NCBI RefSeq assembly: GCF_009770985.1
Contig: NZ_WSRW01000003.1
Coordinates: 1 to 64,000 of the forward strand
Origin: Mucilaginibacter lacusdianchii
Lineage (GTDB): Bacteria; Bacteroidota; Bacteroidia; Sphingobacteriales; Sphingobacteriaceae
DNA length: 64,000 nucleotides
Reading direction: 5' to 3'
The translations under genes were made by a program, and so were the position numbers. The notes beneath the pieces were generated by a model that saw only the letters and a list, made by a program, of their open reading frames with translations, was not told the DNA's origin and did not search any database. Below are positions 1 through 8,057 of this stretch, one piece after another. How positions within the stretch are numbered: the stretch's first letter is position 1; every line of letters begins with the position of its first letter.

Positions 1-1
1 A

Positions 2-634
2 AGGAATCAGTTGTTCAAAAAACTCAAGAAAGCAGGGCCAAACGGTGAACCGCCTTCATTGGTCAGCATTTTTCTGAACCAGGATATATTACATCGGTAC
101 GCAACAGAGAACGACATTCGTAAACAAAGTGTCTATAAAGGAAAAGCGATGATTGATCTGAGCGGAAACCGGTTTTTAAAAGCATTTTTTGATTCCCTGT
201 TACCTTATATTGACCAGCCCGAAAAGTTCACTGCCAGAGTTGCGGAACTGAAGACTTTGGAAGCCATTGAATTACTGCTGCAAACGGGTGATGCTTTCCA
301 AAGCTTTTTATTTGATTTTCAGGAGCCGTATAAAATAGATCTGGAAACTTACATGAACCACAATTATAAGTATAACATACCGCTATCATCTTTTGCCAAA
401 CTTACGGGCCGAAGTCTTTCCACGTTTAAAAGGGATTTTACGAAAATATTTGATACAACGCCCGAAAAATGGTTGCAACAAAAGCGTTTGGAACAAGCCT
501 ATTATTTAATCTCGAAACAAAAGCAACGCCCATCGGAGGTGTATCTGGAAGTCGGTTTCGAGAACCTGTCACACTTCTCATTCTCTTTCAAAAAGCTTTT
601 CGGAATGACACCTACTGAATTGGTAGCGCAATAA
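2..634 (+). CDS. AraC-family transcriptional regulator (5' end outside window)
   Basis: The reading frame is open to the left window edge, so this is the C-terminal part (about 210 residues) of a longer protein. The last ~100 residues form an AraC-type double helix-turn-helix: first helix pair around the segment SSFAKLTGRSLSTFKRDF, second around VYLEVGFENLSHFSFSFKKLFG, ending in the usual MTPTEL. The preceding part would be the C-terminal portion of the effector or dimerisation domain, of the ExsA-like kind with no recognisable cupin motif in view. A TTG at position 11 could be read as a start, but the frame continues upstream without a stop, so truncation by the window edge is more likely. 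Target genes cannot be told from here. Confidence 0.85.
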   Translation, partial: RNQLFKKLKKAGPNGEPPSLVSIFLNQDILHRYATENDIRKQSVYKGKAMIDLSGNRFLKAFFDSLLPYIDQPEKFTARVAELKTLEAIELLLQTGDAFQSFLFDFQEPYKIDLETYMNHNYKYNIPLSSFAKLTGRSLSTFKRDFTKIFDTTPEKWLQQKRLEQAYYLISKQKQRPSEVYLEVGFENLSHFSFSFKKLFGMTPTELVAQ

Positions 635-1054
635 GGGAGTGCTCAGTTTATATCATTGAATTTACATGTGCAGCGAAGAAACGAAGTTCTGCTTCACATT
701 AACAATTTCAAAAAAGTAACTTGCAATTTTGGTATACTGATATGGTAATTAAATCTATTGCTTGCGATCATATGGCAAGAAACCGCAACTGTTCAGGGCT
801 ATGTCTTTGAACATGCGGCTACCTATTATTGGTAAGTGACGACTCGCTGTTTATGATAGGAACTTAAATTGTGATGCACTGCGGTTGACAATAGTTTCAA
901 CAATCCTCACATCCAGTAAAAAAACATTTTATCGCAATTGAGTAAGATGTAATACAAGGTGTTAGTTTGTGATTGGCCAACTTTTGACAAAGACTGCATT
1001 TTCGATTTTACTCATGCTTGTTTTAAAGGCTTGCTCCGGTACAATCATTCAAAA
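635..1054. other. intergenic region, no gene seen
   Basis: 420 bases between two converging AraC-family genes. The only open frame overlapping it (from 959) is the antisense shadow of the following gene. I see no convincing hairpin terminator, repeat or RNA gene. It may contain decayed sequence, but nothing I can name. Confidence 0.5.
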
Positions 1055-1963
1055 CTAATTGAAACTGGATCTAAACTCCAGAGGCGACATGCTGGTTTTG
1101 TTCTTAAACAGCTTATTAAAAGATTGCGGGTACTCAAAACCCAAATAATACGCCACTTCACTAACTTGCATGTTAGTAGTTGTCAGCAATTCTTTGGCTT
1201 TTTCAATCAACTTGGCATGAATATGTTGTTGTGCAGTTTGACCTGTGATTGCGCGCAGCATATCGCTTAAATAGTCCGCTGAGATGTTCAGTTCCCTGGC
1301 AATATTTTGTACAGCAGGTACGCCCTTTTGTGTCAGTTGCTGATTGTTAAAATGCTGGTCCAGTAAGTTTTCCAGCCGGATCAGTATCTCATCGTTCGCT
1401 ACTTTACGGGTGATGAACTGCCTGGCGTAAAAGCGGTTGGCATATTGCAACAGCAACTCGATTTGTGCGACCATCACATCCCGGCTAAAACTATCGATGC
1501 TGGTTTGGTACTCCCTGTCAATGTTGTTAAACAATCCCTCAATGACCGCCTCTTCGTCAGCTGATAAATGCAAGGCTTCATTTAGTTCATAAGAAAAAAA
1601 ATGGTAGGTTCTGATCTTAGCAGCAAGCGGTGTGTTCGCAACAAAGTCGGGATGAAACATCAGCGTCATGCCGCCGGGCGGTTTGGAGCCGGGATCTAGC
1701 TTCATCAACAATTGATGGGGTGCAATAAAGGCCATCATGCCTTCATCAAAATCATAATGACGCTGACCATACCTCAGTTTACCATCATAATCCTTTTTAA
1801 GCGATATACAGTAAAAGTTTAGCGTAAAATGTTGCAATTCCACCAAACTATCATACCGGGTATGTTCATGCCTGAAAACGCTGATCATCGGATGCTTTGG
1901 TTTGGGTAAGCCGAGCAGCCTGTGCTGCTCGGATATAGAATTAATAAGATACGGCTGTTTCAC
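1055..1963 (-). CDS. AraC-family transcriptional regulator (paralogue A)
   Basis: 302 residues. The N-terminal ~180 residues carry the motif YGQRHYDFDEG, then FHPDF, then FSYELNEALHLS. These are shared nearly word for word with the products of 5393-6307 and 24430-25326. The C-terminal ~100 residues are the AraC DNA-binding domain (ISADYLSDMLRAITGQ and EVAYYLGFEYPQSFNKLFK). The start is a GTG: no in-frame ATG lies between the upstream gene's stop and this codon, and an AAGAGA sits just before it. It follows the alcohol dehydrogenase gene on the same strand with a gap of about 10 bases, so the two form an operon. By analogy with E. coli YqhC, which controls aldehyde reductases, it may sense reactive carbonyls; that is inference from neighbours only. 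Confidence 0.9.
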   Translation of the reverse strand: MKQPYLINSISEQHRLLGLPKPKHPMISVFRHEHTRYDSLVELQHFTLNFYCISLKKDYDGKLRYGQRHYDFDEGMMAFIAPHQLLMKLDPGSKPPGGMTLMFHPDFVANTPLAAKIRTYHFFSYELNEALHLSADEEAVIEGLFNNIDREYQTSIDSFSRDVMVAQIELLLQYANRFYARQFITRKVANDEILIRLENLLDQHFNNQQLTQKGVPAVQNIARELNISADYLSDMLRAITGQTAQQHIHAKLIEKAKELLTTTNMQVSEVAYYLGFEYPQSFNKLFKNKTSMSPLEFRSSFN

Positions 1964-1973
1964 TCTCTTAAAA

Positions 1974-3014
1974 TTACATGGTTTTCATATCAATAACAAA
2001 CCGGTATTTTACATCACCTTTCTGCATACGTTCATAAGCGGTATGAATGTCTTTGATATCGATCAATTCAATATCCGATACAATATTGTGCTCCGCACAA
2101 AAATTCAACATTTGCTGCGTTTCGGATAAGCCGCCCGCACCCGAACCAGCAATCACCTTATTGCCTACAGCTAGTGAAAATGAAGCCACTTCCCAGGGCT
2201 TTGACGGCAGACCGACATTAATATAAACGCCGTTGGTTTTAAGGGTATTCAAGTATGGATTAATGTCGCTATTGCTGGCTACGGTATCCAATACAAAGTC
2301 AAAGCTCTTGAATGCCGCCTTCATCTGTTCCTCATCTTTGGAGATGATAAAATGATGTGCGCCGAGTTGCTTGGCAGCCGCTTCCTTGTTGGGCGATGTG
2401 CTGATCACAGTAACTTCGGCGCCGAATGCACGGCCAAATTTAACCCCCATGTGCCCTAAGCCACCCAAGCCCACAACGGCCAGTTTATGCCCTTTGCCTA
2501 CGTTCCACTTTTTTAAAGGAGAATAGGTAGTAATACCAGCACATAGCAATGGTGCCACTGCAGCCAAGTTTAACTTTTCTGAAATGTGGTGAACGAAATC
2601 TTCATTGACCACAATTGAGTCCGAGTAGCCCCCATAAGCCGGTAAACCGTCGTGGCCCAGGTTGTTATAGGTTTGTACCGGTGCTACAGTGCAAAATTGT
2701 TCCTGCCCGTTCTGGCAGTCCTCGCATTCGCGACAGGAATCTACCATGACGCCAACACCCCCCAAGTCACCCAGGCTAAACTTTTTCACGTGGTCGCCAA
2801 CTGCGCTAATCCGCCCCACAATCTCATGGCCGGGCACCATCGGAAAAATACCGGGAAACCACTCGTTGCGAGTTAAATGTATGTCTGTATGGCAAACACC
2901 GCAATATAAAATCTCGATCTGTACATCGTGTGCGCCTAGCGCACGTCTTTCAAACTGCCAGGGTGCTAAAGGGCTTTCTGCCGTTTGAGCCGCGTATCCT
3001 TTTGCTGGTATCAT
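1974..3014 (-). CDS. NAD(P)-dependent zinc alcohol dehydrogenase
   Basis: 346 residues, full length for the cinnamyl-alcohol-dehydrogenase/YahK branch of medium-chain dehydrogenases. Catalytic zinc ligands are visible as C41 (in CGVCHTD), H63 with E64 (PGHE) and C158. Structural zinc ligands are C94, C97, C100 and C108. The nucleotide-binding motif GLGGLG is at about 182-187. Such enzymes reversibly reduce aldehydes to alcohols in the cytoplasm, usually with NADPH. It is first in an operon with the AraC regulator immediately downstream. The 137-base region upstream holds its promoter, with a CCAAT-6-ATTG motif near 3089-3103. Substrate is unknown. Confidence 0.93.
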   Translation of the reverse strand: MIPAKGYAAQTAESPLAPWQFERRALGAHDVQIEILYCGVCHTDIHLTRNEWFPGIFPMVPGHEIVGRISAVGDHVKKFSLGDLGGVGVMVDSCRECEDCQNGQEQFCTVAPVQTYNNLGHDGLPAYGGYSDSIVVNEDFVHHISEKLNLAAVAPLLCAGITTYSPLKKWNVGKGHKLAVVGLGGLGHMGVKFGRAFGAEVTVISTSPNKEAAAKQLGAHHFIISKDEEQMKAAFKSFDFVLDTVASNSDINPYLNTLKTNGVYINVGLPSKPWEVASFSLAVGNKVIAGSGAGGLSETQQMLNFCAEHNIVSDIELIDIKDIHTAYERMQKGDVKYRFVIDMKTM

Positions 3015-3151
3015 AAATTGCTTATTTAATAAGTCAAAAGTAAGCGGTTACTATAGCTGGCACCTATCCAAACCCGGGTATTGTGTATCCAATTTTTCGA
3101 TTGCCTTGGAATTAGGCTAAGACGCTTAGTCATTATAAATTGGGCACTATT

Positions 3152-3595
3152 TTACTTTAATGATTGCAACATCTCGGCAAGTTCAACGGGTATCGTGATC
3201 ATCGCATCGTGGCCTGTATTTAACTCCAGGTATTTCCAGTTTTTGTTGGCTTTTGCATGATTGGCGAACGGCTTGATTGCACGCAACTCCGGGCCGGTAC
3301 AGGCGATGTAGATTAAGGGTTTGTGATTGCCGTATATATGCTTTAACCTAAGTGGTTGAGCAAACGTTTTAAATGGTTGCGCGGTCAACCGGCTATTAGC
3401 CCATTTAATATTATGCGCATTTGTCACACCAAAAAAGTCACTGTTAAAAAATGGAATACTCAAGCCCTTGTCATGTTCCTTTGCCGCTTTGATGAAGTAA
3501 GCCTTAATATCATCCGGACTGAGGTCTAAAGCACTCTGACCATCTTGCATTGACATGGCATCCAGGAATATCAATTTAAATAATCTCTTATTCAT
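3152..3595 (-). pseudogene. alpha/beta hydrolase remnant lacking the N-terminal half
   Basis: 147 residues matching only the C-terminal part of EstA/salicylate-esterase-like alpha/beta hydrolases (usually about 230-240 residues). Visible are the LDA strand followed by an acidic lid region, then the SRLTAQPFKTFAQPL segment, YIACTG, and the catalytic-histidine segment LNTGHDAM near the end. The N-terminal half, which would carry the GHSxGG nucleophile elbow and oxyanion loop, is missing, and the frame opens right where that half should join. It therefore cannot be an active hydrolase by itself. I read it as a 5'-deleted gene, though a small stable domain protein cannot be excluded. It lies upstream of the dehydrogenase gene on the same strand, 137 bases apart. 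Confidence 0.7.
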
Positions 3596-3688
3596 TTAAA
3601 TAAGGATGGCGGTCATAAAGTGTAAGACACTCAACACACAATACGGTTAAGTAATACCCTGATATGGTTAGTTAAAGGGGAGGGGCAA

Positions 3689-3718
3689 TGTTCAATTTTG
3701 GATAAAGAAAATTGAACA
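3689..3718. repeat. 11-bp inverted repeat just before a start codon
   Basis: Arms TGTTCAATTTT (3689-3699) and AAAATTGAACA (3708-3718) are perfectly complementary with an 8-base loop. The right arm ends two bases before the ATG at 3721. It could be an operator covering the transcription or translation start, or an RNA hairpin over the ribosome site. Which one cannot be decided from sequence. Confidence 0.6.
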
Positions 3719-3720
3719 AT

Positions 3721-4626
3721 ATGAAAATAGTAATCACCGGCTCTTTGGGCCATATCGGTAAGCCGCTTACGGCCAACTTGGTTGAAAAAGGGCACCAGGT
3801 TACCGTCATTAGCAGTAAAGCGGAGCGAATACCAGCGATAGAAGCCCTCGGTGGCAAAGCGGCGATAGGTACCTTCTTTGACTTGGAGTTTTTAACAAGT
3901 GCGTTTACAGGTGCTGACATTGTTTACCTGATGGAGGCATGGGAAGGCATTGGCAGCATCTTTGACAAGGACGTCGACTTTGTATCAGCCTTTGAGAAAA
4001 TTGGCAATAATTACAAAACAGCTGTTGAGCGTTCTGGTGTTAAAAAGGTAGTACACCTAAGCAGTATCGGCGCTCATACCGATACAGGAACGGGCAGCCT
4101 TTATTTGCATAATAAAGTTGAAGGTATTCTAAGTCAATTGCCGGAAGATGTGTACATCAAATTCATGCGGCCTGTTGGCTTTTACAGCAACCTGTACAGA
4201 AGTCTCGATTCTATCAGAAAAAATCACGCTATTGTGTCTACTTACGGAGGTGACCAAAAAGAGCCTTGGGTAGCTGCAGAAGATATTGCGGAAGCTGTTG
4301 CCGAAGAAATGGAGAAACCGTTTGCGGGCAGAACAGTCCGCTACTTGGCCAGTGATGAAGTATCACACAATGAAGTTGCCCGGATACTGGGAAAAGCGAT
4401 CGGCGTACCGGAACTCCAATGGCAGGTCATTTCCAAAGAACAAATGCTGGATGGTATGTTAAATGCCGGCATGAATGAATGGATTGCCCATGGGTTTATT
4501 GCCATGCAGGCAGCACAGGGCAGCGGTTCATTATATGAGGATATGTATCGCAACAGGCCGCAATTAGGCAAAACCAAATTCAGCGATTTTGCCCGGGAGT
4601 TCGCAAAAATTTATCACCAAAAATAA
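3721..4626 (+). CDS. NmrA-like/atypical SDR NAD(P)-binding protein
   Basis: 301 residues. The N-terminus is a Rossmann fold with GSLGHIG at 7-13, followed by a typical atypical-SDR layout (YLMEAWEG, VVHLSSIGA, FMRPVGFYSNL). The family includes NAD(P)H-binding quinone or nucleoside-sugar-type oxidoreductases and redox sensors such as QOR2/NmrA. The classical Tyr-x-x-x-Lys catalytic pair is not evident, which suits the NmrA group. I place the start at the ATG at 3721 rather than the in-frame TTG nine bases upstream, because the Rossmann beta strand begins directly after it. It leads a likely operon with the SDR gene (7-base gap) and an AraC regulator. A perfect inverted repeat sits at the start codon. 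Confidence 0.85.
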   Translation: MKIVITGSLGHIGKPLTANLVEKGHQVTVISSKAERIPAIEALGGKAAIGTFFDLEFLTSAFTGADIVYLMEAWEGIGSIFDKDVDFVSAFEKIGNNYKTAVERSGVKKVVHLSSIGAHTDTGTGSLYLHNKVEGILSQLPEDVYIKFMRPVGFYSNLYRSLDSIRKNHAIVSTYGGDQKEPWVAAEDIAEAVAEEMEKPFAGRTVRYLASDEVSHNEVARILGKAIGVPELQWQVISKEQMLDGMLNAGMNEWIAHGFIAMQAAQGSGSLYEDMYRNRPQLGKTKFSDFAREFAKIYHQK

Positions 4627-4633
4627 GTCAATC

Positions 4634-5371
4634 ATGAAAAAAGTATTAATCACCGGTGCCAATAAGGGCATCGGATTCGAAACCGCACGTCAGTTATTAC
4701 AACAGGGGTATTATGTTTACTTAGGTAGCAGAACATTAGAAAACGGTAATTCTGCTATGGAAAAATTAAAAGCTGAAGGCTTGGATCAGGTCCAGGTAGT
4801 GGCACTTGATGTGACAAGCGACGAGTCAGTAGCATCCGCCAGAAAAATAATTGGCAGCAAAACAGAGGTGCTTGACGTATTGATAAACAACGCAGGTATC
4901 AACGGAGGGTTTCCGCAGTCATCTCTCGAAGCAGGTGTTGATCAGTACAAAGAGGTGTTTGATACGAATTTGTATGGCGTAATCAGGGTAACACAGGCGT
5001 TTATTGATCTGCTAAGAAAGTCAGCCGAACCGCGCATTGTCAATGTATCTTCCAGTGGTAGTTCGCTTACCTTGCACAGTGACCCCACATGGCAGTACTA
5101 TGAACATAAGGCGGCGCTTTACCCATCTTCAAAAGCAGCGATGAACATGTATACCATTGACCTGGCTTACCGTTTAAAGGATACGCCATTTAAGGTGAAC
5201 GCTGTTTGCCCTGGTTTTGTAGCGACAGATTTTAATAGTCACCGTGGTACCGGCAGCGTTCAGGAAGGTGGCAGCCGTATAGCCAAGTATGCCATGATTG
5301 GCCCTGATGGTCCGACAGGTAAGTTTCTGGCAGATGAACATAATCCGGAAACCGGTGAAACACCCTGGTAA
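4634..5371 (+). CDS. SDR-family NAD(P)-dependent oxidoreductase
   Basis: 245 residues, standard classical SDR length. The cofactor motif TGANKGIG is at 7-14, NNAG near 90, a serine-rich strand (NVSSSGSS) near 140 and the catalytic YPSSKAA near 170. The sequence resembles carbonyl-reductase-like SDRs (GFETARQLL), which reduce aldehydes, ketones or quinones with NADPH. The start is the ATG seven bases after the previous stop. A longer in-frame extension overlapping the upstream gene is unlikely because it precedes the first Rossmann strand. It is the middle gene of a three-gene unit with the NmrA-like gene and the following AraC gene (21-base gap). Confidence 0.92.
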   Translation: MKKVLITGANKGIGFETARQLLQQGYYVYLGSRTLENGNSAMEKLKAEGLDQVQVVALDVTSDESVASARKIIGSKTEVLDVLINNAGINGGFPQSSLEAGVDQYKEVFDTNLYGVIRVTQAFIDLLRKSAEPRIVNVSSSGSSLTLHSDPTWQYYEHKAALYPSSKAAMNMYTIDLAYRLKDTPFKVNAVCPGFVATDFNSHRGTGSVQEGGSRIAKYAMIGPDGPTGKFLADEHNPETGETPW

Positions 5372-5392
5372 ATAATTGCCTATTTTTAACCT

Positions 5393-6307
5393 ATGAAAAA
5401 GGAAGAAGTGTCATTGCATCGATTGAATTCATTGACCGACTTTCACCGGATGTTTGGGCTGCCTGCGCCCAAACATCCTTTGGTGAGTTTTATCAATATA
5501 GCAGATATGCGTTATGAGCCCAATGCTTTGCCATCCTCATTAGTTATGGACTTTTACAAGGTTGCTTACAAAACCAATATATGCGGTCATGCAAAATACG
5601 GGCAGCACTATTATGATTTTGGGGAAGGCGGCTTGGTATACACCTCGCCCGGACAGGTATTTGAAAGTCCGGACGGATCACCAACAGAAGGTTGCATGTT
5701 ACTGTTCCACCCTGATTTTCTATTGTCTTATCAACTGGCCAAAAGTATCAGATCATATGGCTACTTTTCTTATGCAGCTAATGAGGCTTTGCATTTGTCG
5801 GAGCAGGAAAGAAAAACCATCATGACCGTTTTTAATATCATTGACGAAGAATTAAACAGTCGTATTGATGACTTTAGCCAGGATGTGATCATATCACAAC
5901 TCGAATTGATGCTAAATTACAGCAACCGCTTCTACAAACGTCAGTTCATCACGCGCAAGGCTGTTGTTCGCGAACAATTGCAAAAAATAGAAATGATTAT
6001 TGATGCTTACTTCAATCAAAATCAGGCGGTAACTAATGGCTTGCCGTCCGTTCAGTACTTAGCTGACCAAATGAACTTGTCACCAAACTATCTAAGTGAT
6101 ATGCTACGGGCGTTGACCGGTCAGAACGCGCAGCAACTGATACAGCAAAGGTTGATTGAGAAAGGAAAAGAATTATTGTCAACGTCAAACCGATCAGTAG
6201 CAGAAATCGCCTATTTATTAGGATTCGAACATCCCCAATCGTTTACCCGCCTTTTTAAAAACAAGGTAAAATTATCGCCAGTAGCTTTCAGGCTTTCATT
6301 TAATTAG
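5393..6307 (+). CDS. AraC-family transcriptional regulator (paralogue B)
   Basis: 304 residues with the same two-domain layout as the genes at 1055-1963 and 24430-25326. It has YGQHYYDFGEGG in the sensor domain, FHPDF, FSYAANEALHLSEQE, RFYKRQFITRKA, then the C-terminal AraC domain (NLSPNYLSDMLRALTGQ; EIAYLLGFEHPQSFTRLFK). It closes the operon with the NmrA-like and SDR genes, so it probably regulates them or itself. The end of the gene is unusual: its last six codons form the left arm of a long hairpin that extends past the stop. The effector is unknown. Confidence 0.9.
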   Translation: MKKEEVSLHRLNSLTDFHRMFGLPAPKHPLVSFINIADMRYEPNALPSSLVMDFYKVAYKTNICGHAKYGQHYYDFGEGGLVYTSPGQVFESPDGSPTEGCMLLFHPDFLLSYQLAKSIRSYGYFSYAANEALHLSEQERKTIMTVFNIIDEELNSRIDDFSQDVIISQLELMLNYSNRFYKRQFITRKAVVREQLQKIEMIIDAYFNQNQAVTNGLPSVQYLADQMNLSPNYLSDMLRALTGQNAQQLIQQRLIEKGKELLSTSNRSVAEIAYLLGFEHPQSFTRLFKNKVKLSPVAFRLSFN

Positions 6308-6331
6308 ATGATTATTAAATGAAAGCCTGAA
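6287..6331 (+). terminator. long hairpin spanning the stop codon of the AraC gene
   Basis: Perfect 18-bp arms at 6287-6304 and 6314-6331 enclose a 9-base loop (6305-6313). A further wobble pair and two G-C pairs extend the base. The left arm is coding sequence for the last residues and the stop lies in the loop. There is no strong U-tract, so it may end transcription, protect the 3' end, or be a remnant of a small inverted duplication. Confidence 0.6.
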
Positions 6332-6582
6332 GGCGCTAATGTTATTGACAAACCTAATTACTGTAAACTTATGGGGTTCGGTAATTAACATTAATAGCCA
6401 TCAAACCAGTGAGCCGTATTAACTGCTTCATATCGGTAAGACGTTATCATCAAGAATGCAATTGCTTAGGCTCGACGATTTTATTACTTCACTTGGGCTA
6501 ACACTGTTTCGGGCAACTGCAAAAAATCCTTAGCATCTCTACTTTCACATATAAAGCGGGCCACTTTAAAGGTGAAGAATTA

Positions 6583-7713
6583 TTATTTAATCGTTTTCAT
6601 TTTCTCAATAATTTGACTTTCTAATTCGGCATAAAAGCCTTCGTAGGCTTGTACAATTACGCCCTGCTTGTTCAACAGGTAAAAGTTTGGATAACCGTTT
6701 ATGTGATACACATTAGCGGCAGAGGCATCAGTCAGGTAACTTGGATATTTTATACCGTTCTTAGCATCAAACTTAGTTACAGACTTGATACTATTGAAGT
6801 TGGTTTGGTAAATGCTTATAATTTCTAAATCTTTGCTTTTATATTCATCATATAATCGGGTTAGCATTTGTGCCGCATTAATACAATGCGGGCAGCCATC
6901 TGTAGTGAAATTCAGCAACACCAGTTTGCCGCGTAGGCTGGCCAAGGTAAAATCTTTACCAGCTAAATCAGTAAGTTTTATATTAGGGGAAATGGTGCCT
7001 TCTGTTAGCATAGGCACGGGGGCTTTTTTGACTGGCAATTTGAACCCTTGAGGTACTATAGCTGTAGACAGGTCCGGAAAATCTGCCTTTTTAAATTTAT
7101 AGTCTTTAAACGTATGTTCTTCAAACATGCCCATGTAAGCGCCATCATCAGCAAAACCTTTAAAATCTGTTCTGATAATGTAAGGTAAACCATTTGTTTT
7201 AGCGGTTATTATATCCGCAAAATCATAAACACGTTTATTATTTTGAATGGTGTCTGTCAGTGTTACTAAATAGTGATTGTAAGGGGCTTTGTTTATAATA
7301 GTGTCAGGTTGCCGCCTTATTTTCGAGGGCGAGTTAAGATATTTTGTAATTTCTTTTTCCCAATAAAGTATTGTACGGGTGTGCTGACCGCCTACGGCGT
7401 TAGTTGTTATTTTATACGTCGTATCCCGTAAATTTAACCATACTGCTTTGGTTCCATCAAACAAATAAGAATCGCTTTTACCTCTTATGCTGTAATGCCC
7501 GCCAATTTGTTTTTCAGCAGGTATAAAGGCCACATGAGTTTTAAACGTATCAACCGAAAACTCGTCCTGAAAAGAAAATTTAAATTTTACAATTTCTGTA
7601 AAGCTCGCCTTGTCAATAGATTTTAATTTGTTTACAGTTGCTTCCAGAGATTGCGCTTCAACCTTAAAAAAGCAACTGATCAACATAAAAGCGAATAACA
7701 GATAGGTTTTCAT
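6583..7713 (-). CDS. secreted TlpA-family thioredoxin-like protein
   Basis: 376 residues. A signal peptide ends at about residue 20 (FFKVEAQ). Residues ~22-235 form a beta-rich N-terminal region of the kind often seen in Bacteroidetes TlpA-like proteins. Residues ~237-376 are an AlkHP/TlpA thioredoxin fold with active site CPHC (DGCPHCINAA) and the cis-proline segment GYPNFYLL. Such proteins reduce or exchange disulfides in the periplasm. The gene is alone on its strand, with no obvious client next to it. The following gene, on the opposite strand, encodes a retropepsin-like protein. Confidence 0.85.
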   Translation of the reverse strand: MKTYLLFAFMLISCFFKVEAQSLEATVNKLKSIDKASFTEIVKFKFSFQDEFSVDTFKTHVAFIPAEKQIGGHYSIRGKSDSYLFDGTKAVWLNLRDTTYKITTNAVGGQHTRTILYWEKEITKYLNSPSKIRRQPDTIINKAPYNHYLVTLTDTIQNNKRVYDFADIITAKTNGLPYIIRTDFKGFADDGAYMGMFEEHTFKDYKFKKADFPDLSTAIVPQGFKLPVKKAPVPMLTEGTISPNIKLTDLAGKDFTLASLRGKLVLLNFTTDGCPHCINAAQMLTRLYDEYKSKDLEIISIYQTNFNSIKSVTKFDAKNGIKYPSYLTDASAANVYHINGYPNFYLLNKQGVIVQAYEGFYAELESQIIEKMKTIK

Positions 7714-8057
7714 TTGGTTAGGTTTGTTAGATACAATGATAGCGTATAACGAGCGTAATTCAACCTCTTGTTTAGTTATTTTATGTTAAATATCAGTATT
7801 TTATGCTGAATTACTCAACATGCTCCGCCTGGCTTCAACGGAAAAGCTGGACTTGTCAAATTGTTTGATTGTAGAAAATAATAACGTTTTATTTCAGCAG
7901 ATAAGTGAATATCTTAAGAACGCATCTTCCCTCTTATTTGCCGTTTCCTTAGTAACAAGCAATCTGCCTTTGTACGTTTACCTTCTGAGTTTAAAGAATA
8001 CCGCCTGATGTATGTGGTAAAACAAAGTTGTATATTTATAGATAAAGAAACCTTCAC
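7714..8057. other. divergent promoter region, no gene seen
   Basis: 344 bases between divergently transcribed genes. A 62-codon open frame (7820-8008) has no signal peptide, no homology I recognise and no clear initiation context, so I do not count it as a gene. A TATATTTA stretch near 8030 could be a -7 element for the downstream gene, but I see no matching -33 box. Confidence 0.4.

Noticed and set aside
959-1270. 103-codon plus-strand open frame
   Set aside because: It lies mostly antisense to the well-supported AraC gene at 1055-1963, has no recognisable domain, and its composition follows the opposite frame.
7820-8008. 62-codon open frame in the divergent spacer
   Set aside because: No signal peptide, domain, conserved motif or start context; the spacer is the promoter region of two genes.
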